DNA from: Tritrichomonas musculus | Lineage: Eukaryota; Parabasalia; Tritrichomonadida; Tritrichomonadidae | DNA: 64,000 nt | NCBI GenBank assembly: GCA_039105265.1 | Contig: JAPFFF010000004.1 | Coordinates: 2,232,001 to 2,296,000 of the forward strand | Reading direction: 5' to 3' | Part shown: piece after piece, positions 58,378 through 64,000 of the stretch | How the letters are laid out: the number at the start of each line of letters is the position of its first letter | Numbering within the stretch: position 1 is the first letter of the stretch | The notes under the pieces: generated by a model | Seen by the model: the letters and a program-made list of their open reading frames with translations, nothing else | Told to the model about the DNA's origin: nothing | The model's database searches: none | Translations under genes and position numbers: made by a program

Positions 58378-60344
58378 ACAACTGATAACATTTTTACTGT
58401 AATAACTACATTTAAGCCAGTTGCACCATTAACGCCTCATTATCTATTTAATCAAACTTTCATTTGTGGAAAAGATGAAAAAAGTGTCATCTTATTCATC
58501 AAATAATTTCCAAATGAAGAAAATCTTGTTTCAATAATTGAACTAAAAGAAGGCATCGTTAAAGAAATCAAGTTTTTTTCATTTGCTTTGATGAATCACA
58601 TGGCTATGAAAACGCACGAGCTGTTCTTGCATCGAAATATGTTAAATAACTTGTTAAGCAATCAAATTCATTATGTGTTTCATCACTTTTTGGATTAATA
58701 AGTTTTGGCAATGAAGTTAGAATCATTCAAAAAGTTATTGCAATGTCATCCAAAGCCTAAAAGAAATTAAATCGTATGGAAAAACACTTCTTTATGATGT
58801 ATTCAACAAGGCACAATAATAAAATTGTCGAAGTAATTGAAAAAAAAAAATAAAAAAATCATTGTCATCACTGATGGTGAAGATAACAAATCAGAAACAT
58901 TTATAAATGACTTGATTCGAAATGGCATTGTTGTTGACACTGTTCTTGTATCATTGAACGACGTAAGCAGTGCTTATGCTTCAATCCTTAGAATCTTACT
59001 TGAAGGAATTCAAATCTTTGAACAAGAAGCATTTTTAAACCTTAAAATTAGGCATATGAATCCTCTTCCATAATGATAACATTACATCTGGCATATTTGA
59101 AATTGAAAAGGAAAATATTAAGAATCAATATGTCACCTATGCACCAAATCAAATGATCATCAATGCCAGCACGAAAGTCATATAATTTATATGTCTTATA
59201 TTTCTATGAAGAAGAAAATTAAAGCATATCGAATCATGCGTGTTTTTAATGAATTAAAATACCAAATGATGATTTCATTGTTTATTCATTGTTGGCCACA
59301 CTAGAAGAAAAAATACACCTTTAATCAGATTCATTACAATTCCTTTTCATCCTAACATTTCAAGAGAAGGACGAGTACTTTTTTAGATACAATGATCAAG
59401 ATTACAAATCAACTTTAGGAATTGATTTCATCATCACTGAAATTATCAATTTATTAGAAAACCCAGATTTGAATAATTAAATAAATTCTGAAGCAATGGA
59501 ACTCATGAAAAGAGACATATAGCCAAGTTGTTCGTATTGAACATAAGAATATTAAACTCATTTTTGCTGCTAAAATTTCGCTCCAACTTGTTTCAAGAGA
59601 AGTAAGTCAAGGCGTTTTATCTGAAGTGACAATTATGGAGAGTTTAAATTATCAATCAATTCTTAAATTCATTGGTTACAGCCCTGTTAATTTTGAAAAT
59701 GAAGCTAAACCAACAATTGTAACTGAATATGCATCAAATGGGTCACTTCAGAATGTCATTGATAATGTATCAAATTATAAAAATTGGAATGAAACAAAAA
59801 GATTGATCGTGATTTATGGAATAGTTGCTGGAATGACTTATTTGCATGAAAATTCAATTCTTCACAATGATTTGAAACCGTCAAACGTCCTTCTTGATGA
59901 AAATTTGTTTCCAAAAATCGCTGATTTTGGACTTTCTCGAACAATTGCAAAAGTTGAAGATTTCCCAAATAAAAGTATCAATATTAAAGGAACTCCAAGT
60001 TATATTGCCCCAGAAATTTGGGATGATCAAAATTATAGTGCCGCAAGTGACGTTTATTCTTTCGGAATCCTCTTATATGAATTGGTTTTCATGAAAAGGT
60101 CTTTTCCTGGATTGAAGCCTATTCAAATTTGGAATAAGGTTGCAAATAATAAAAGACCTCAATTACCATTTTTTAATTCCAATGTCTTTAAGTCATTGAT
60201 AGAAAGATGCTAGGCACAGGATCCTAGTAGCAGGCCAACTTTTAAGGATATTAAAAATGAGCTTCTTCAAGAAAAATATATATCAAAGAATATTAATCAA
60301 AAAGAATATCAAAATTATGTTAAATCCTTAGAAAACTATCAATG
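58378..60344 (+). pseudogene. vWA-domain + protein kinase gene, decayed
   Basis: Short pieces in changing frames give a VIT/vWA-like front (FKPVAPLTPHYLFNQTFICG near 58410-58470, KKIIVITDGEDNKS at about 58850-58890) and a kinase at 59626-60213 (FIGYSPVNFENEAKPTIVTE, ILHNDLKPSNVLL, DFGLSR, GTPSYIAPEIW). A stop at 60211-60213 cuts the kinase just before QDPSSRPTFKDI, and the frame ends at 60344. The catalytic loop is HND instead of HRD. vWA plus kinase fusions occur in the trichomonad kinome. With many stops it is a dead copy, older than the kinase-LRR copy upstream. Confidence 0.7.
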
Positions 60345-60886
60345 AACTTAAAAAGTATGTTTCGATTGATCTATATTATTAATAAATTATAATTTTGAAA
60401 AATGTATTTGAGAATTTTTAGATTATCATATTCGATCAACAGTGACTACAAAAATTTGTTTAAGTAATATTTGATTTACGTATTTATTTAGAGTTGACGA
60501 AAAGAATCTAAGAAGTTATATTAATTTTATGTTTATTTTTTGTATTTTTTCGATATTTCGTTCACAATTCGTCATTTAATGTCTTAACTTTTGTTTTTAC
60601 AGAAATAATAAATAAAATATGTTGTTTTTTAATAAAAGAAATGTTATCTATATTGTTAGAACGAATATGTAAGTAAGCAAAAAGAAAATGAAATGGGTTG
60701 TAAAAACTATTGCAGAAATATTTTAGAACAAAATGTGGTTCAACATTAACGCTCAAGTCGATGAAAAAACTTTTTATATTATTTGGAAATTTTGTTTTAG
60801 TATACAAAATATTGAGAAAGATAAATTATTTTGAGTAAATATGAACATTTACATATTGAAATTATAAAAAATATAATTTTTTTTTA
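60345..60886. other. AT-rich spacer
   Basis: 5' flank of the channel gene; no clear features. Confidence 0.4.
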
Positions 60887-62425
60887 ATGCATGATACTTA
60901 TAATTATATCAACAGAGCAGAAGCTCAACCAAAGAAGTTTTATTCTACACAGCCATATACAAAGTTGGCTGTTTTTTTGAATGATGGATCAAGATCGTTT
61001 TATAGTCATTTTAATCAAGTTCGTCGATTTTGGGAATATTTAATCATGTTTCTATCTCTTGTGGTCCCAATGGAAATGCTTTTTGTTGCTCTTATTGTCC
61101 CAAATATTAAAATTTATACATATTCGTATACATTTATATTCGATATTTTGTTTGCAATTGATATATATATTGTTTGTAACACATCAATTTTATATAATGG
61201 AGAAGTGTTAACTAAACCAAAGAAGATAGCTAAAGTTTATGGTATATGGGCATTGGTAATTCAATTAATTTCATGTATTCCACTAGGTTGGATCGGTATT
61301 ATTATGCATAATAGGATTGCTTACGTTCTTTTTTCGATCAATCGATTATTGCGTTTGCATCGTGGCTATCGTGCATATCGCAACTCAAAAACATTACTTC
61401 CTTATATCGGAGGGCCACTTTCAATCTTACCAGTTTTATACTTTTTAGTTTTTGCCATAGATATTTTTGCTACTATTTTTATTGTTATTGCTGAACTTCA
61501 AGGATTTAATGAATCATGGCTTGCACCATTTCATCAAAGAGGTTTCAGCAAGATTCAATGTTTTTTCGTTTCTATATATTTTGTTATGACTACAATATTA
61601 ACTATTGGTTTTGGTGATATTTCTCCAATTACTACTGCAGAAGTTATCATTACAATTTTTGTTCAATTAATTGGTGTCTCAATGGAAGCATTGATGACTT
61701 CAATGATGGTTGCAATTCTTACTGATCCAATTTCAGCAGATTTTGTCCAAAATTATAAAGTTACTATGGATTTTTTAAAGCTTAAGAAAGTTGATAGTGG
61801 AACACGTATTGCTGTTCACAATTATTATCAATATATGTTTGAACGAACAGATTGTACAGGTAATATGAAGCATGCCCTTAAAAGTCTACCTGATTCCTTG
61901 AGATCTACTATCAAACTTGAAATGACAAAAAATTTCTTTGTACAGACAAAATCATTTATTTCATTATCAAACAAACAGCTTATTCAAATTGTTGACGTTA
62001 TGTCATTCAAAACTTTTTCTCCTCATGATGTCATAACTGTCCAAGGTGAACAAAGAGATCGAATCTTCTTTTTTGGAAGTGGAATTCTCGCTGTAATCGA
62101 AGATGGTAGATGTACTATGTCGAAATCATGTAAAACTGGCTTTGTTGATGGAGAATTGGATACATTTCTTAAAAAGTTCAACAAAAATGGTTTAGTAGCA
62201 CTCACTTATGTTGAAGCATGGGTTTTGAGATTGGATGATATTGTTCAATTAATGCAAGATAAGGAAGATATTCGTTTTCTTATGTTAAATGAGCTTTTCA
62301 AAATTTATGAAAACAGCCCACAAGATTTTCAACTAATTCTCTGCAATACAGTTCCCGACCAAGCTTTGAGGAAAAATGTTGATGAAATTATACATAACAA
62401 TAATAGACATATTGATGACGAATAA
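60887..62425 (+). CDS. Potassium channel with cyclic-nucleotide-binding domain (EAG/CNG/HCN type)
   Basis: A 512-residue subunit. S1 is near residues 50-75 (FWEYLIMFLSLVVPMEMLFV), S2-S3 near 80-160, S4 carries few charges (INRLLRLHRGYRAYR), and S5, pore and S6 follow. The filter ILTIGFGDISP has G241-F-G-D244, the potassium signature, so potassium selectivity is likely. After S6 comes a C-linker (residues about 290-365) and a cyclic-nucleotide-binding-like beta roll (about 370-470: DRIFFFGSGILAVIEDG). The phosphate-binding loop is not canonical (FVDGELDT), so ligand gating is uncertain. It would hyperpolarise the plasma or flagellar membrane. Confidence 0.87.
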   Translation: MHDTYNYINRAEAQPKKFYSTQPYTKLAVFLNDGSRSFYSHFNQVRRFWEYLIMFLSLVVPMEMLFVALIVPNIKIYTYSYTFIFDILFAIDIYIVCNTSILYNGEVLTKPKKIAKVYGIWALVIQLISCIPLGWIGIIMHNRIAYVLFSINRLLRLHRGYRAYRNSKTLLPYIGGPLSILPVLYFLVFAIDIFATIFIVIAELQGFNESWLAPFHQRGFSKIQCFFVSIYFVMTTILTIGFGDISPITTAEVIITIFVQLIGVSMEALMTSMMVAILTDPISADFVQNYKVTMDFLKLKKVDSGTRIAVHNYYQYMFERTDCTGNMKHALKSLPDSLRSTIKLEMTKNFFVQTKSFISLSNKQLIQIVDVMSFKTFSPHDVITVQGEQRDRIFFFGSGILAVIEDGRCTMSKSCKTGFVDGELDTFLKKFNKNGLVALTYVEAWVLRLDDIVQLMQDKEDIRFLMLNELFKIYENSPQDFQLILCNTVPDQALRKNVDEIIHNNNRHIDDE

Positions 62426-62563
62426 TAAGTAATTTTGTGCGCTGATTATGTTAATGAAATTGATGAATATATGTAATTTATATCATTTTTATAAATTTTT
62501 ATTTAGAAATTATATAGGAAAATTATAATCTTTTTATCTCTTTTTGATAGCTGAGCTTTTTTA

Positions 62564-62590
62564 TTTTTTTTTTTTTTTTTTTTTTTTTTT
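62564..62590. repeat. 27-base T run
   Basis: Uninterrupted thymines between the channel gene and the tRNA gene. Too far upstream of the tRNA to be its terminator. Confidence 0.9.
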
Positions 62591-62722
62591 CCCTCATTAG
62601 CTCAGTGCATTTTTCACTTTGAAAATAGCCTGTATGATTTAGATTTGAAAAAAGAATTCATAAATTTATGCTCTCTAATTGAAAAATTTATTATATAATA
62701 AATACTAAAATATTTAAATCAA

Positions 62723-62794
62723 GGGGCTGTAGCATAATGGTATTGCGTGAGACTCCAGATCTCAAGGTTGGGGGTTCGACTCCCTTCGGCCTCA
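62723..62794 (+). tRNA. trnW: tRNA-Trp (anticodon CCA)
   Basis: 72 nt fold to a complete cloverleaf. The 7-bp acceptor (GGGGCTG with CGGCCTC), a 4-bp D stem, the anticodon stem TGAGA/TCTCA around loop CTCCAGA, and the T stem GGGGG/CCCTT with loop TTCGACT all pair, allowing G-T wobbles. The anticodon is CCA, so it reads TGG. The internal B box GGTTCGACTCC is perfect. No intron and no encoded CCA end. Discriminator base A. Confidence 0.95.
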
Positions 62795-62798
62795 TTAG

Positions 62799-62813
62799 TT
62801 TTTTTTTTTTTTT
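62799..62813 (+). terminator. RNA polymerase III terminator of tRNA-Trp
   Basis: A 15-base T run begins four bases after the tRNA 3' end, the usual signal for polymerase III termination. Confidence 0.85.
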
Positions 62814-62869
62814 AATACTATTCATTGAACCAAATATTTTTTGAAAAAGCCAAACAAAGTTAATTATTA

Positions 62870-63628
62870 ATGATTACTCCAGAACTCAAAGATAAATGCT
62901 TAAAGATATTAGATGAACTTGTAAGCCACCCAATATCAACTGTTTTTCAAGAACCTGTTGATCCAATAATTGATGAAGTTCCAGATTACTTCGATGTAAT
63001 AAAAGAGCCATCAGACTTATCTACTGTTAGAGAACGTCTACTTTCAGATAAATACACAAACCTTCAAGAATTCAAACGTGAAGTAAATCTTATTTGGGAA
63101 AATGCAGTTGCATATAACGGGAAATCCTCTTATCCAGCATACATAGCAGATCAGTTATCAAAAATATTTTCACGACAATTTTCATTATTAGAAGACCAAA
63201 ATTATGAGCATTGGATCAATGAATTTCTCAAAGCTCGCTCTATTTTATTTAAACTTTTTCACAATCCACCAAAAAGTATAGAATCAACGACTTCATCAAA
63301 ATCAAAATCAGGAGAATCTTTAATGAACAGTTCTAGTTTTCAGTTTTCAGATTCAATTATTGAAGTGCCAATTGATTATGACCAAAAAATTCTGCAAGAA
63401 GACTTACAATTTTTAAATGAAAATAATGAAATTTTTCAAAACCCACGAATTCATTTGAAATTGGTTCAGATTCTGGCTCAAAATGAACCGCCAATCAATG
63501 TTCCAAAATCATCTGCTAAATTGAATTTATCAAATATTTCAATCAAAACTATGAAAATGCTTAAAAAATTAATAATTGAAAGTAAGGAGGATAAAGATCA
63601 AAATAATGCAGATAATTCAAAACACTAG
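62870..63628 (+). CDS. Bromodomain protein
   Basis: A 252-residue protein with one bromodomain at about residues 1-110. Features are the ZA-loop P-V-D-P-x-x-D-E-V-P-D-Y-F-D-V-I-K-E-P motif, DLSTVRERLLSDKYTNLQEF in helix A-B, and WENAVAYNGKSS, where N83 is the acetyl-lysine-binding Asn. The C-terminal half is low-complexity and helical with no other domain. It would read acetylated histones or transcription factors, perhaps within a larger complex. No bromodomain partner domains (PHD, BROMO pair, ET) are seen, so it is not BET or GCN5. Confidence 0.9.
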   Translation: MITPELKDKCLKILDELVSHPISTVFQEPVDPIIDEVPDYFDVIKEPSDLSTVRERLLSDKYTNLQEFKREVNLIWENAVAYNGKSSYPAYIADQLSKIFSRQFSLLEDQNYEHWINEFLKARSILFKLFHNPPKSIESTTSSKSKSGESLMNSSSFQFSDSIIEVPIDYDQKILQEDLQFLNENNEIFQNPRIHLKLVQILAQNEPPINVPKSSAKLNLSNISIKTMKMLKKLIIESKEDKDQNNADNSKH

Positions 63629-64000
63629 CCTTTTGAAAATCTTCATCATCTCTCTTTTTGTTATTTTGTTATGCCGGAAAATAGATTTTGAAGAGTTAAA
63701 TATATGTATGTATATAGTTTTTGTTATCATTTTCATATTAAATAAAAGTTAACTGTCTTAGTACTACTAAGTTAGTTGTAGATCTAAAATTTTTCATGCT
63801 AAAATTCTTTTTATCGTGTTAATATGATCTTTTTTTTTTAACGTTAGTTTCCAATATCGTATTCTTTGAGGAAAAAAAAAGGATGTATGAATCTGAAAAC
63901 AAAAATTTCGAAATATTATTATTTAAAATAAAAAATACTAAAAAATGCAAACAAAATAATCTATTCATCTATCTTTTCTAGAATTGGTTTCTTCCTCGGT
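63629..64000. other. Spacer, possible tail of a minus-strand gene at the edge
   Basis: At 63961-63999 the minus strand reads PRKKPILEKIDE then stop, a plausible C-terminus of a gene outside the window. The rest is AT-rich. Confidence 0.35.

Overview
The window looks like nuclear DNA of a trichomonad (parabasalid flagellate), most like Tritrichomonas. The signs are a very AT-rich genome with intron-poor, standard-code genes, short AT-rich spacers, interrupted copies of expanded protist families (ankyrin proteins of the DUF3447 type, tyrosine-kinase-like kinases with BspA-type leucine-rich repeats, a vWA-kinase gene), many DNA-transposon relics, a flagellar gene, and one 25-nt intron of the short trichomonad kind. 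Species cannot be fixed from this window. All functional calls rest on motifs read by eye.

Region 1-6.5 kb is host sequence with a transposon scar: the 5' part of a lariat debranching enzyme (DBR1), an 838-bp inverted-repeat element sitting exactly in its start codon, a transposase relic, a probable nexin-dynein regulatory complex subunit (DRC12/CCDC153-like), a CatSper-like one-domain cation channel, and transcription factor TFIIB. Region 6.6-19 kb is an island of mobile and decayed DNA: a 252-bp-period tandem repeat, a tightly packed cassette of virus- or Polinton-like genes with fibre-like proteins (7086-12605, treated as a fossil), a 425-bp TA-flanked MITE, and relics of at least three DNA-transposase families.

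Region 19-29 kb is host again: an actin-related protein, a GT31-like glycosyltransferase, a RalGAP/RapGAP-like protein, a CDK7-like kinase, an AT-hook protein and a small HP1-like chromo/chromoshadow protein. Region 30-46 kb has two interrupted ankyrin genes, a WDR7-like propeller protein, a UBL-UBA protein, a 1590-residue membrane protein with a PAS domain and a cyclase domain that lacks key catalytic residues, a Pex4/UBC21-like E2, and a Lys-rich small protein. Region 46-64 kb has a second WD40 protein, an FKBP15/WAFL-like polyQ coiled-coil protein, a decayed kinase-coiled-coil-LRR gene, a nucleoplasmin-like protein, NOP2, a secreted protein, a PI-PLC-like enzyme, a vWA-kinase pseudogene, a CNBD potassium channel, tRNA-Trp(CCA) and a bromodomain protein.

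Single-copy housekeeping genes are intact even when very long. Breaks concentrate in expanded families and transposons, which argues for real birth-and-death evolution more than for poor sequence. The best leads are the start-codon insertion in DBR1, the fibre-like cassette, the Pex4-like E2 in a lineage reported to lack peroxisomes, the pseudo-cyclase, the 25-nt intron and the minimal HP1-like protein.
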